From: Rhodospirillaceae bacterium
GTDB taxonomy: Bacteria > Pseudomonadota > Alphaproteobacteria > TMED109 > TMED131
Reading direction: 5' to 3'
Length of the DNA stretch: 45,054 nt
Assembly: GCA_902547175.1 (NCBI GenBank)
Contig: CACCMS010000004.1
Coordinates: forward strand, 1-45,054
Position numbers and translations under genes: made by a program. Below are positions 1-8,773 of the stretch, piece after piece; positions within the stretch are counted from its first letter, which is position 1; each line of letters begins with the position of its first letter. The notes beneath the pieces were generated by a model, which did no database searches, had not been told where the DNA came from, and saw nothing but the letters and a program-made list of their open reading frames with translations.

Positions 1-1110
1 AGGGAAAATAATAGCTATATCAATATATTGAAAATAGCATTAGATCAATTATTATTTTGGGAACATTTATTAAAAAAAAGTCAAGTTAATATAGCATTAA
101 ATCTTCCAAATCATGCACACTTTTTAGCTAAAAAATTAAACATCAAATCAGAAAGATTACAGACTGCAAGATTCGGTAATACTCAATTTTGGAGTAGCGA
201 TAATCATATTCAGCCTGATAATTTAAAAAAAAATTTCGATATGATAAAAAAAACTAAGAAAGTAAACATTGATTTTCCCTATGATACTTATCTAACTTAT
301 AAAAAAATACATATTAAACATTCTTCTTTTTTATCAACTTTGTATATGTCTTTTTTAAGCTTATTAAAAAATATTAGAGGTAGACTTAAAGGATATAAAA
401 AATCAAAAAATATTTTTATATTAGATGATTTTTTAAGCTTTTGGATAAGAAGAAAAGCTTTCAAAGAGAATCTTAAATTGTCAAAAATAACTTCTGAACA
501 AACAAAAGGTTTAAAATATATTTACTTTCCTTTAGTTGCAGAGCCTGAAATAGCACTTCATGGGATAGCACAAGATTTTTTCTTTCAATTATCAGCCTTA
601 AATTTACTAGCAAGAGATTTACCAAGTGATTTTAAAATAGTCGTAAAGGAACATCTTCTTGCTATAGGAAGAAGACCAAAGGATTTTTATAGACAAATTA
701 GTGCTCATAAAAATGTAATATTTGCAAATCCATTAGATAATGGCATTACATATATTAAAAATTCCCGAGCAGTAGCAATAATTACTGGAACTGCAGGCTG
801 GGAAGCTTCAGTGATGGGTATACCAGTAATTACATTTACCCAAAATAATGCATTTAATTTCTTGGAACATGTTTTTTATGTAAACAAACCAAATTCTTTA
901 AATAAAATAATATCTGATATAATTAAAATTAAACTCCCAAATAGAAATTTTAATAGGGCTGGGTCTAGATTGTATCAAGCATATTTTAAAAGCTCTTTTG
1001 ATCTAGGTTCAATAAAGCAATTTTTTGATTGGAAAAGTTTAGATGAAAAAAGTGCTTTATCATATGCAAAACTTTTATATAGAGAATTATCTAAAAAAGT
1101 TAATCTTTAA
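1..1110 (+). CDS. Capsule polysaccharide biosynthesis-type protein, 5' end cut by window
   Basis: The reading frame is open from the first base, so the true start probably lies upstream; the first start-like codon inside is a TTG at 28. The C-terminal half resembles the KpsC/LipB/WcbQ-like capsule synthesis family: a YFPLVAEPE-like strand, KEHLLAIGRRP (a basic VKEH-type motif), then ITGTAGWEASVMGIPVI, the GT-B-like segment in which nucleotide-sugar enzymes of this group bind donor phosphate. The family acts in the cytoplasm on capsule or lipid-linked glycans. The N-terminal half is Lys-rich and not diagnostic. A 228-bp gap with two hairpins separates it from the ABC exporter downstream, which fits joint work on surface polysaccharide. 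The exact reaction cannot be told. Confidence 0.7.
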   Translation, partial: RENNSYINILKIALDQLLFWEHLLKKSQVNIALNLPNHAHFLAKKLNIKSERLQTARFGNTQFWSSDNHIQPDNLKKNFDMIKKTKKVNIDFPYDTYLTYKKIHIKHSSFLSTLYMSFLSLLKNIRGRLKGYKKSKNIFILDDFLSFWIRRKAFKENLKLSKITSEQTKGLKYIYFPLVAEPEIALHGIAQDFFFQLSALNLLARDLPSDFKIVVKEHLLAIGRRPKDFYRQISAHKNVIFANPLDNGITYIKNSRAVAIITGTAGWEASVMGIPVITFTQNNAFNFLEHVFYVNKPNSLNKIISDIIKIKLPNRNFNRAGSRLYQAYFKSSFDLGSIKQFFDWKSLDEKSALSYAKLLYRELSKKVNL

Positions 1111-1210
1111 AAGTTTTTGTAATCAGTATTTCTCAAAATATTGATTTAGTATCAAATATATAACCGATGAGTTTATTTTTAAAATATATCTAGTTGTAAT
1201 ATACATAAGT

Positions 1211-1262
1211 TGTAATAAATAAAAAATTTATTTACAATATACTTATTAATTTTTTAATAAGT
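1211..1262. repeat. Two consecutive AT-only hairpins between genes
   Basis: TGTAATAAAT (1211-1220) pairs with ATTTATTTACA (1226-1236) with one bulged base. Directly after it, ACTTATTAA (1241-1249) and TTAATAAGT (1254-1262) form a perfect 9-bp stem with a TTTT loop. They sit between two same-strand genes and could end transcription of the first or shape the leader of the second. No strong U-tract follows, and such AT palindromes also arise by chance in this composition. Confidence 0.3.
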
Positions 1263-1338
1263 CATTCTTTATAATAATTAATTTAAGTTTTTATTTTAAT
1301 AGTATATATTATTTACAAGTTTATTCCACAAAACGAGT

Positions 1339-3060
1339 ATGAATGATTTTTACAAAAAAATAAAAGCAATTATTCTTAAATATTTAAAGATTTTTTATAT
1401 TTCAAAAATAAAAAAAAAAAATTATATCTTTGTAATATTACTAACTATTTTCACAGTAGGTTTAGATACCGTTGGTATAGGTATTCTTTTGCCTATAGGA
1501 GAATATATACTTAATTATGAAACAGGACAAATTCCTGATACTTATTCTTGGAAAATTTTAAAAAAGTTTTTTTTATACTTTGGACTTAAACCTGATATTG
1601 TATTTATAGTAGTGTTTGCAGTATTAATTATAGTAATGAGACAAGCAGTAACTTTTCTGAGGGTACTATTTACTGAGACAGTTAGGTACCAAGTAATAAA
1701 AAATTTTAGAAAAATTTTATTCTCCAAGTTTTTAAAGCAAGATTCTTATTTTACCAAAAAATATAATACGGGAATTTATAATAATATTATTAATTTAGAA
1801 GTAGATAATATTGGTAAAGCAATGATACTACCTTTAGATAATGTATCAGGTATGATATTTATTATTTCCTATTTAATTTTAATGATGGTTGTTTCACTAA
1901 AAGCGACCTTAGTAGTTGTCTCATGTATTTTTTTAATAGGAATCTTAATAAAGAGAATTATTAATTATGTTCATTTGGTTTCTGCCAATATTATTCAGAT
2001 CAATAACAGATTTTCGCAGAATTTAATAGATAGATTAATGGCTATAAAATTAATTAGAATGAATAACTCTATAGCTAATGAGGAAACAATTAATAAAAAA
2101 ATATTGAATGATCAATTTATAAATAATATTAAACTTACTAAAATAAAAACGTTTACTGACTGTACAATTGAGCCAATATTATTGATGATTGCAGTTCCTG
2201 TTATAATATTAGCTATAAAAATAGACTTTCCCCTAGCCAAATTAGGAGTTTTTATAGTAATTTTAGCTAGGTTTATTCCAGTATTTAAAACAACAGTTAC
2301 AAGCATTCAACAACACGCATCATTGTATGCATCAATTAAAAACATGTTAAATTTAATTACTTTAATAAATAATAATAAAGAAATTAGATCAGGTAAACTA
2401 GATGTTCCTAAAAAGATTACGAAAATCAAATTTGAAGACGTAAGTTTTAACTATGATAAATCAAGAACTAGAATACTAAATAAATTCTCATGTGAATTTA
2501 AAGGGCACTTAATAAATGGTGTAGTAGGTACCTCGGGAGTAGGAAAAACTACTTTGGTTAATATGATACCCCGACTTATTGAGCCAAATGAAGGTGTAAT
2601 AAATATAAATAATATTAATTTAAAAGATATTAATGCTGATAGTATCAGAGCTACTTGTTCATTTATTGAGCAAAAACCTGCATTCATAAGAGGAACTATT
2701 TTGGAACATATTATGTATAACTTTAAGAAAATGGATATAAAAAAAGCCAAGGAAGCTGCAGTCTTAGCAAATGCTCATAAATTTATCATGAAACTCAGTA
2801 ACAATTATTATTATAGTTTAGGAGAAAGTGGTACCGGTTTATCCGTAGGTCAGTTGCAAAGGTTAGATATTGCTAGAGGTATAGCCTCTAATAAGGAAAT
2901 TATGATTTTAGATGAACCTACTAGTAATTTAGATGAAAAGAACACTGTTGAAGTTTTATTAACTTTAAAAAAAATTAACAAATATAAAAATACTACTATT
3001 ATATTAATAACCCATGATACTAATATTTTGAAATATTGTGATAATGTAATTAAAATGTAA
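1339..3060 (+). CDS. ABC exporter, fused membrane and ATPase domains (PglK/MsbA type)
   Basis: This is a half-transporter of usual size (573 aa). Residues ~1-330 hold several long hydrophobic segments of the exporter membrane domain and ~350-573 the nucleotide-binding domain. Visible motifs are Walker A GTSGVGKTT (~397), a Q-loop (IEQKPAF), the signature LSVGQLQRLDIARG (~501), Walker B IMILDEPTSNLDE (~520) and the switch His in ITHD (~557). The signature reads LSVGQ rather than LSGGQ, a tolerated variant. It would act as a dimer in the inner membrane; the surroundings suggest flipping a lipid-linked oligosaccharide, as PglK does, although lipid or peptide export cannot be excluded. A run of 12 A at 1410-1421 lies near codon 25. 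rlmB starts 16 bp after its stop. Confidence 0.88.
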   Translation: MNDFYKKIKAIILKYLKIFYISKIKKKNYIFVILLTIFTVGLDTVGIGILLPIGEYILNYETGQIPDTYSWKILKKFFLYFGLKPDIVFIVVFAVLIIVMRQAVTFLRVLFTETVRYQVIKNFRKILFSKFLKQDSYFTKKYNTGIYNNIINLEVDNIGKAMILPLDNVSGMIFIISYLILMMVVSLKATLVVVSCIFLIGILIKRIINYVHLVSANIIQINNRFSQNLIDRLMAIKLIRMNNSIANEETINKKILNDQFINNIKLTKIKTFTDCTIEPILLMIAVPVIILAIKIDFPLAKLGVFIVILARFIPVFKTTVTSIQQHASLYASIKNMLNLITLINNNKEIRSGKLDVPKKITKIKFEDVSFNYDKSRTRILNKFSCEFKGHLINGVVGTSGVGKTTLVNMIPRLIEPNEGVININNINLKDINADSIRATCSFIEQKPAFIRGTILEHIMYNFKKMDIKKAKEAAVLANAHKFIMKLSNNYYYSLGESGTGLSVGQLQRLDIARGIASNKEIMILDEPTSNLDEKNTVEVLLTLKKINKYKNTTIILITHDTNILKYCDNVIKM

Positions 3061-3076
3061 TTGATATCTATTAAGT

Positions 3077-3829
3077 ATGACAGAACCTCTTTTCATATAT
3101 GGTAAGCATGCAGTATTTGCAGCTATTAAAAATCCCAAAAGGAAAATAGAGGAGATATTTTTACATGAGGACAATATAGAATTAATAAATTCTATACAAG
3201 CTTTATTAAAACAAATCAAAAAGAAAATAAGATTAAAATATGTGAATTATAAAAAATTAGGTAATATTCTAAGTGGAGATATCAAGCACCAGGGTTTAGT
3301 AGCTAAGTCCCATAAATTAGAAATAAATAATTATTCTTCTATTTTTACAAGTAAAAAAAATCTTAGGTGTGGAGTAATATTAGATAGATTGACTGACCCC
3401 AATAACATTGGTGCGATATACAGGTCAGCCAAAGCTTTTGGAATGAACTTTATAGTAAATACTAACAAACATTCTGTTATAGAAAATAGCGCAATTCTTA
3501 ATTCGGCCTGTGGTGCTTTTGATAGTTTGCAAACTTTTACCACTAATAATGTATCAAATACAATCAAAAGTTTTATATCTCATGATTGGTGGACTATAGG
3601 TTTAGACCATGAAGCTAACACAACTATTGATGTTATAATAAGTAAAATGAGAGTAAGAGATAAACTTATTTTTGTTTTTGGCTCAGAAGGAAAAGGTATT
3701 AGAAGATTAATAAAAAAAAATTGTAATTTTATTGCTGGTATACCTAATGAGCCTTACACACAGAGTATTAATGTGTCTAATGCTGCAGCAATTGTATTTT
3801 ATGAAGCTTTTAAAATGAAAAATGCTTAA
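3077..3829 (+). CDS. rlmB: 23S rRNA 2'-O-ribose methyltransferase, SpoU/TrmH family
   Basis: The protein (250 aa, usual length) shows the N-terminal substrate-binding start FIYGKHAVFAAI and the three SPOUT-class motifs: DPNNIGAIYRSAKAFG (~107-122), FVFGSEGKGI (~198-207) and QSINVSNAAAIVFYE (~228-242), which form the trefoil-knot S-adenosylmethionine (SAM) site. RlmB methylates the ribose of a guanosine in domain V of 23S rRNA. It is the one clear housekeeping protein gene in the window and probably marks the core-genome edge of the surface-glycan region. In many bacteria rlmB lies next to a tRNA cluster, and tRNA-Thr and tRNA-Tyr do occur 2.5 and 7.8 kb away. It converges with the carbamoyltransferase gene across 60 bp. 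RlmB versus another TrmH paralogue is the only doubt. Confidence 0.9.
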   Translation: MTEPLFIYGKHAVFAAIKNPKRKIEEIFLHEDNIELINSIQALLKQIKKKIRLKYVNYKKLGNILSGDIKHQGLVAKSHKLEINNYSSIFTSKKNLRCGVILDRLTDPNNIGAIYRSAKAFGMNFIVNTNKHSVIENSAILNSACGAFDSLQTFTTNNVSNTIKSFISHDWWTIGLDHEANTTIDVIISKMRVRDKLIFVFGSEGKGIRRLIKKNCNFIAGIPNEPYTQSINVSNAAAIVFYEAFKMKNA

Positions 3830-3889
3830 ATTAAGAGTTATTTGTTATATGTTATTTCAAGAAATTAGAAAAGTTATAATTTACTTATG

Positions 3890-5725
3890 TTAAAGGTTTT
3901 TAACAATATCTTCATAATCTTTTTTATAAATTAATTTATTGTCGGGTATCATAAGAAAGTTTAAGGATGATAAATCTAGTGTATTAATTGCATCTGAAAT
4001 AGTATAATTCATGGGATCTCCGTGTAAATTTAAAGAGGTATTTAACAAACAGGGAACCTTAGTTATTTTATAAAACTCATTAATTAAAGACCAATATTCA
4101 TGGTTCAAATGTTTAGATACAAATTGTGGTCTTGCAGAATGATCTCCCATATGCAAACAAGCTGTAATCTGATTTTTGGCTAGAGTAGTTGTATCAAATC
4201 CTATTGTCATATATGGAGAAGATATATTTTTTTCATTAACAAGATAGTTTTTAGAGTATTCTTCAAGTATAGATGGTGTAAAAGGCATCCAAAAATCTCT
4301 ATTTTTAATACTATTATTAATTTTTTTGATATTATCATAATTACTTGGATTTGCTAATATAGATCTATTTCCTAAGGCTCTAGCTCCAAACTCAGCTCTA
4401 CCAATACATCTTGCAACAATATGGTCTTTAGCTAATAACTGAGCAACTTTATGCATGTCAAAGTCCTCTATTATTTTAAAGTTATTTTTGAAAGTGTTGT
4501 TTAATATATGATTTTGCCAACTCACATCATTTTTTGAGAAGCTTCCAAGATATGGATTATTCATACATTTAATATTAATTTCATTTTCTTCAGCTACATA
4601 AAAACAGGCACCAGCTGATAAAGATTCATCTCCTCCTGATGCCGGAACACTTAGCCATTTTATATTTTTATTTTTTAATAAATCACCATTTGCTTTAATA
4701 TTCATTGATAATCCACCTGAAAAAGCAACTCCTTTTTTTTTTAATTTTACTACCCAGTAAGTTACCCATTTATTAAGCACTTCAGAACACCAGTTTTGCA
4801 GAGCTGAGGCTATATTATCAAATCTGTGCCCCTCCAGTCTGGATTTTAAATCATAATAACTATCTATTAAGGGATTTTTGTTGGTAAAGCTTCCATCTTC
4901 AAAGTCTAATATATCAAAAAAAATTTTCTCTACTTTTTTAACATACTTATTAGATGAATTATATCCAGCTAGTCCCATTACTTTATATTCATGCTCATTA
5001 GGTTTCATCCCTAATATGAGAGTACAAAACTTATATATTCTAGCTAATAAAAAATCATCCCCGTATTCTATTTCTTTGATTTTATTATGATTGTCAAATA
5101 CAGAAACACTCCAATTTTTATAATCTCCCCAAGAGTCTGCTGTTAAAATTAAAGTGTCTTTAAATTTTTCTTGATCTAGGTTTCCTCCATATAAAGCATA
5201 ATAAGCATGACATCTGTGGTGATCAAATATTTTAATATTATTGAATCCAGGAAATTTTCTTAATATAGCATTTTTTCTTTCTACGTTAGAAAAGTAATCG
5301 ATTTCTTCTTTTAAACTTAAACCTTTATCTAAAAATGAAAAGTCAAAGTTATGACTGTTATTAAGATTTATTTTTTTTTTATATTGGTTTTTCCAAACGT
5401 CAACGCTAATTTCTTTATTTTGATAAAAATGAGGATACCAAACTTCTTTCATTTCCTTAATATATTCTTCTACTCCAAAATTATCATATTTGTTAAGACA
5501 TATATAGTAGGGATGAGCGAATGTTGAAGCAACAGCTATACAATCTATTTTCCTAATATCTTCTTCTAGGTGATCTTTAATTAATTCGTCTATTGCTAAA
5601 GAAGGAAATCCAGTTTGGTTTTTTACTTTGGTCATCCTTTCTTCTTGAATCATTCCAACTATATCTCCTTTAATCATTAAACAAGCAGATGCATTATGGC
5701 CTAGATGTAATCCAAGAGTTATCAT
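3890..5725 (-). CDS. Carbamoyltransferase, NodU/CmcH/TobZ family
   Basis: These enzymes make carbamoyl-adenylate from carbamoyl phosphate and ATP and pass the carbamoyl group to a sugar or antibiotic hydroxyl. The protein (611 aa) is full length. The N-terminal Kae1-like domain opens with ITLGLHLGHNASACLM and later has DHHRCHAYYALYGG (~167-180), whose histidines bind metal and substrate, and AFSGGLSMNIKANG for nucleotide binding. The C-terminal YrdC-like domain has RAEFGARALGNRSILANP and PFTPSIL. It stands alone on the minus strand, with tRNA-Thr behind it. The likely role here is carbamoylating a residue of the surface glycan; the acceptor cannot be read from sequence. Confidence 0.92.
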   Translation of the reverse strand: MITLGLHLGHNASACLMIKGDIVGMIQEERMTKVKNQTGFPSLAIDELIKDHLEEDIRKIDCIAVASTFAHPYYICLNKYDNFGVEEYIKEMKEVWYPHFYQNKEISVDVWKNQYKKKINLNNSHNFDFSFLDKGLSLKEEIDYFSNVERKNAILRKFPGFNNIKIFDHHRCHAYYALYGGNLDQEKFKDTLILTADSWGDYKNWSVSVFDNHNKIKEIEYGDDFLLARIYKFCTLILGMKPNEHEYKVMGLAGYNSSNKYVKKVEKIFFDILDFEDGSFTNKNPLIDSYYDLKSRLEGHRFDNIASALQNWCSEVLNKWVTYWVVKLKKKGVAFSGGLSMNIKANGDLLKNKNIKWLSVPASGGDESLSAGACFYVAEENEINIKCMNNPYLGSFSKNDVSWQNHILNNTFKNNFKIIEDFDMHKVAQLLAKDHIVARCIGRAEFGARALGNRSILANPSNYDNIKKINNSIKNRDFWMPFTPSILEEYSKNYLVNEKNISSPYMTIGFDTTTLAKNQITACLHMGDHSARPQFVSKHLNHEYWSLINEFYKITKVPCLLNTSLNLHGDPMNYTISDAINTLDLSSLNFLMIPDNKLIYKKDYEDIVKNL

Positions 5726-6280
5726 AAAGACATTATCAAAAAAGTATAATTAAATAAACAATACTTATACTATAATTCTACTTTAATTGAAAATTATTTT
5801 TTATTCATCATGTTGTATTATTAATTATAATGATAGTTAGTGAAAAATGTCACAAAGAATAAGAGGTAATAAAATCTTACCTTATAATTTCTAATAGTCT
5901 TTTAAAATATTTAGTAACATTAAAATTAAATATAATATTAGTTTAATTTATAAAACATTTTAGTCAGTATAAAACTATATTTTTGAATAATAATAATTTA
6001 CTAAGGGAGTTTTAAATGAGTTTTATGATAAACATTATAGTCAATAACGAGATTATAAAGCTCAAAAAATTTAATCATATGCATATACATTTGTATGATT
6101 AGGAATAATAACAACATTTTTTTTCATAATGCTTGAATAATTGATTAAAGAATTTTTTGATTTGATAATATTTTTCTAGATGTATTTGCTCATAAATAAA
6201 GAGTAAATATTTTTAATTAATTTTTATTTATTTTATTATATTACAGTGATATGTTTAGTAATTAAAATTTATTGATACAT
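5726..6280. other. Gene-poor AT-rich spacer upstream of tRNA-Thr
   Basis: These 555 bp between the carbamoyltransferase start and tRNA-Thr hold no convincing gene. The only candidate is a 28-codon frame at 6016-6102 listed separately. The stretch must hold the promoter of the minus-strand carbamoyltransferase gene and one for the tRNA, but no single -35/-10 pair stands out from the AT background. It may be decayed coding DNA, yet I could not match it to any gene in the window. Confidence 0.5.
6016..6102 (+). CDS. Possible 28-residue small ORF
   Basis: An ATG at 6016 follows a good Shine-Dalgarno-like AAGGGAG (6003-6009) with a 6-base gap, unusual in a window where most starts lack one. The 28-residue product is mostly Ile, Asn and Lys, ends in MHIHLYD and matches nothing I recognise. 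It could be a small protein, the start of a decayed gene, or chance. Confidence 0.2.
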   Translation: MSFMINIIVNNEIIKLKKFNHMHIHLYD

Positions 6281-6356
6281 GCCGGATTAGCTCAGTCGGT
6301 AGAGCAACTGATTTGTAATCAGTGGGTCGGGAGTTCAAATCTCTCATCCGGCACCA
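6281..6356 (+). tRNA. tRNA-Thr (anticodon TGT)
   Basis: This is a complete 76-nt cloverleaf with encoded CCA. The acceptor stem GCCGGAT pairs with ATCCGGC, the D arm is GCTC-AGTCGGTAG-AGC, the anticodon stem ACTGA/TCAGT encloses TTTGTAA (anticodon TGT), and the T arm is GGGAG-TTCAAAT-CTCTC, in which one G-T pair is seen. The discriminator is A. It stands alone within about 1 kb of non-coding DNA. Confidence 0.97.
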
Positions 6357-6822
6357 TACTTAAACTTAAACTAACAGTAAAAAACTTCTAAATGCTCTCT
6401 TGATAAGGTATATACGCTGTTAATCCTGAAATTTACTATATAAACATATTATAAAATTAAAATTTATTATATCAGAAAATATATTTACAACAACTAATAG
6501 CATAAATAGGAATTAATCATAGTGTTCATATTAACTATAGCTAAAAAAAAATAGCAGTTGATAATGGAACTAATACAATAAAATATATAAAATTACCAAT
6601 ATATTTTGAGATGTTTAAAGAAATTAATATTGTTAAAGAATAAAAAAATAAGATCAAATAAAAAATTTATGACTAGATTAAATAAGCTTAGATAATATTT
6701 AATTAAACTTACTTCATGATATTATAATAGCTTAATGTTAGGGCTTTAAATAAAAATGTGAAATGTACAAAATATTATAATATACATTAACTAAAGTTAT
6801 TTTGAGTTTAAAAAACTTTTTC
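6357..6822. other. Gene-free AT-rich spacer downstream of tRNA-Thr
   Basis: In these 466 bp between tRNA-Thr and the convergent cysQ stop I see no gene, RNA or repeat. No tRNA end copy follows the tRNA here, so there is no sign of an element integrated at this tRNA. Confidence 0.55.
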
Positions 6823-7614
6823 TTATTTAAAATATTTTAAAAATTTTATTGATGATGTTGCAATAAAAGGCCCCGTTTTTTCACTTTTAAAATTATACTT
6901 ATAATTAGTTCCATTGTAATTCAATAAACTACCTCCTGCTGACCTTAAAATGGCATCACCAGCTGCTATGTCCCACTTGTTTATACTTTGTAGTCTTGGA
7001 TATATATCTGCTTTCCCCTCTGCAATTCTGCAAAATTTAATAGAGGATGAAAACCTTTCAATAGATTTATTATTAATATTTTTCACTAAATTTAGTGTAT
7101 CTTTATCTGCATTATTAGATAACAATATTCGAATATTTTTATCATCAAACTTTGACACCTTTAGATTAACATTACTTCCTTTTCTTTTAACAAATCCATT
7201 TCTACTATTTCCATACCATATTGTATCTGAAGGTGGATTTCCAATAACTCCTAGCTTTGGAATTCCATCTTTAATTAGAGCTAAGTTAATAGTATAATTA
7301 TTTGCCCCTCTTGCAAACGAAGAAGTTCCATCTATAGGATCGATAATCCAATATTTCTTTTCTAGAAATGTAGTTTTTTTAAAGGTCTTTTCCTCACTAA
7401 TTATTGGTATTTCAGGAAAAAATTTATTAAGTTCTTTTATAATTAGATTATTAATCTTGTTATCAGTTTTTGTAACTACAGTGCCATCTTTTTTATAAAA
7501 AATCTTTTTTTCATAATCTAGCATGGCAATTTTCATACACCTAAATGTAAGATCAATTAAGAAAGCTTCTACGAAGTTGTCATTGTCTAATGATATATTT
7601 TTAATTATTTTCAA
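6823..7614 (-). CDS. cysQ: 3'(2'),5'-bisphosphate nucleotidase, CysQ type
   Basis: This is an inositol-monophosphatase superfamily enzyme (263 aa, normal length). Metal-binding motifs are present: the acidic pair in IISEEKTF, DPIDGTSSF (~90), and WDIAAGDAILRSAGG (~213). The segment KFCRIAEGKADIYPRL matches the CysQ subgroup rather than SuhB. CysQ turns PAP, the by-product left when sulfotransferases use PAPS, into AMP. That fits a window with two sulfate-activation systems and a sulfotransferase, though CysQ is not in an operon with any of them. A general inositol-phosphate phosphatase is the less likely alternative. Confidence 0.82.
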   Translation of the reverse strand: MKIIKNISLDNDNFVEAFLIDLTFRCMKIAMLDYEKKIFYKKDGTVVTKTDNKINNLIIKELNKFFPEIPIISEEKTFKKTTFLEKKYWIIDPIDGTSSFARGANNYTINLALIKDGIPKLGVIGNPPSDTIWYGNSRNGFVKRKGSNVNLKVSKFDDKNIRILLSNNADKDTLNLVKNINNKSIERFSSSIKFCRIAEGKADIYPRLQSINKWDIAAGDAILRSAGGSLLNYNGTNYKYNFKSEKTGPFIATSSIKFLKYFK

Positions 7615-7758
7615 TGTATATATTTTTAGTCTTAAATTTATAATCTAATATATTTATTTTTATATCAAAAAAATATTTTTCTGAAGCAAAAATAAAAAAA
7701 AATTTAAAATAAATTTGTTATATTATTTTCTTTTTTATAATAATCTAACACAGGAAGA

Positions 7759-8487
7759 CTACTTATTTATTTTTCTGTGATCTAGATAACTTTGATAACC
7801 TATCTTATTATCAATGTTTTCTGCTATAGTTCTTGCTAGTAACAAATCGTTTTCTGTATCTATATCCAGGTAGTTTTCTACATGTAACATTCCCAACTTG
7901 CTAAAAAATCTATTTTTTTTTAAAAGAAATTTTTTAATTTTAACTAAATAAAAAGCACCTGTTTCTCTATAACATTCGGAAAAGTTTTGCCTTCTTACTC
8001 TTGGTTTTTTTTCATTATGATTAATAGCCTTAGGGGTTTTGTTAACGTAACTCCATAAAAATGGTTTGTCTTTTGAGACTGAAAAACAGCTACCTAAATT
8101 TTCTTTTAACAATTTATCGTAACATCTATCAATATCCTTAGGAAATATAAATGGTGAGGTACATTGAACTAATAATGATAATTTTAAATCACTATTTTTT
8201 TTCATTAAATAATTTAATGCATGAATCCAACCCTTTTCTGAGCTAGCTATATCACCTGATATGCTTTTTGGTCTTCCTATAACTTTAGCATCATATTTTA
8301 GTGCCTCATTGGCAATTTTAGAACTGTCAGTAGAGACATAAACATTAGTAAATTTTTTACTTAATTTACAAGAAATAATAGCTCTAGCTAAAAGACTTAA
8401 ACTTTTTATTTTTCTTAAATTCTTATTTTTTATGCCTTTTGATCCCCCTCTAGCTAATATAATTGCTATATTGTTTTTATTTTGCAT
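7759..8487 (-). CDS. Acylneuraminate-type cytidylyltransferase (CMP-nonulosonate synthetase family)
   Basis: The N terminus reads IAIILARGGSKGIKNKNLR, the CTP-binding signature of NeuA/PseF/LegF enzymes, followed by YVSTDSSKIANEA, VQCTSPF and the C-terminal IDTENDLLLA, in which the aspartates bind Mg. The family joins CMP to a nine-carbon acidic sugar (sialic, legionaminic or pseudaminic acid), or to Kdo in the KdsB relatives. The 242 aa are the catalytic domain alone. It diverges from the NeuB-fusion gene across 286 bp, and the two are a natural pair for making and activating one nonulosonate. The precise sugar is not readable. Confidence 0.85.
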   Translation of the reverse strand: MQNKNNIAIILARGGSKGIKNKNLRKIKSLSLLARAIISCKLSKKFTNVYVSTDSSKIANEALKYDAKVIGRPKSISGDIASSEKGWIHALNYLMKKNSDLKLSLLVQCTSPFIFPKDIDRCYDKLLKENLGSCFSVSKDKPFLWSYVNKTPKAINHNEKKPRVRRQNFSECYRETGAFYLVKIKKFLLKKNRFFSKLGMLHVENYLDIDTENDLLLARTIAENIDNKIGYQSYLDHRKINK

Positions 8488-8773
8488 TATTTCAATAATT
8501 TACTTAAAATTTTAATATGATAGTAATGTTTTAATACATTACTTTCAATAACTTGTTAGTAGTAAATATATGGACTATAAATTTCAAACTTTAACTTTTT
8601 CTACTTTACAAAATAAAGCTAAATATTTTTGGTATGTGTTTATTATTTTAAATATTTTTGTTCTTTAATTTTTAACACATACTACAAACAAGCATCATAA
8701 AAATATATTTTTATAAAATTTTCTATACTATAAATAAACTTTAATAATATTACAAAATCAGTTATACATAGTT

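Noticed and set aside
6281..6356. Second integration site at tRNA-Thr
   Set aside because: I found no copy of the tRNA-Thr 3' end and no integrase near it.
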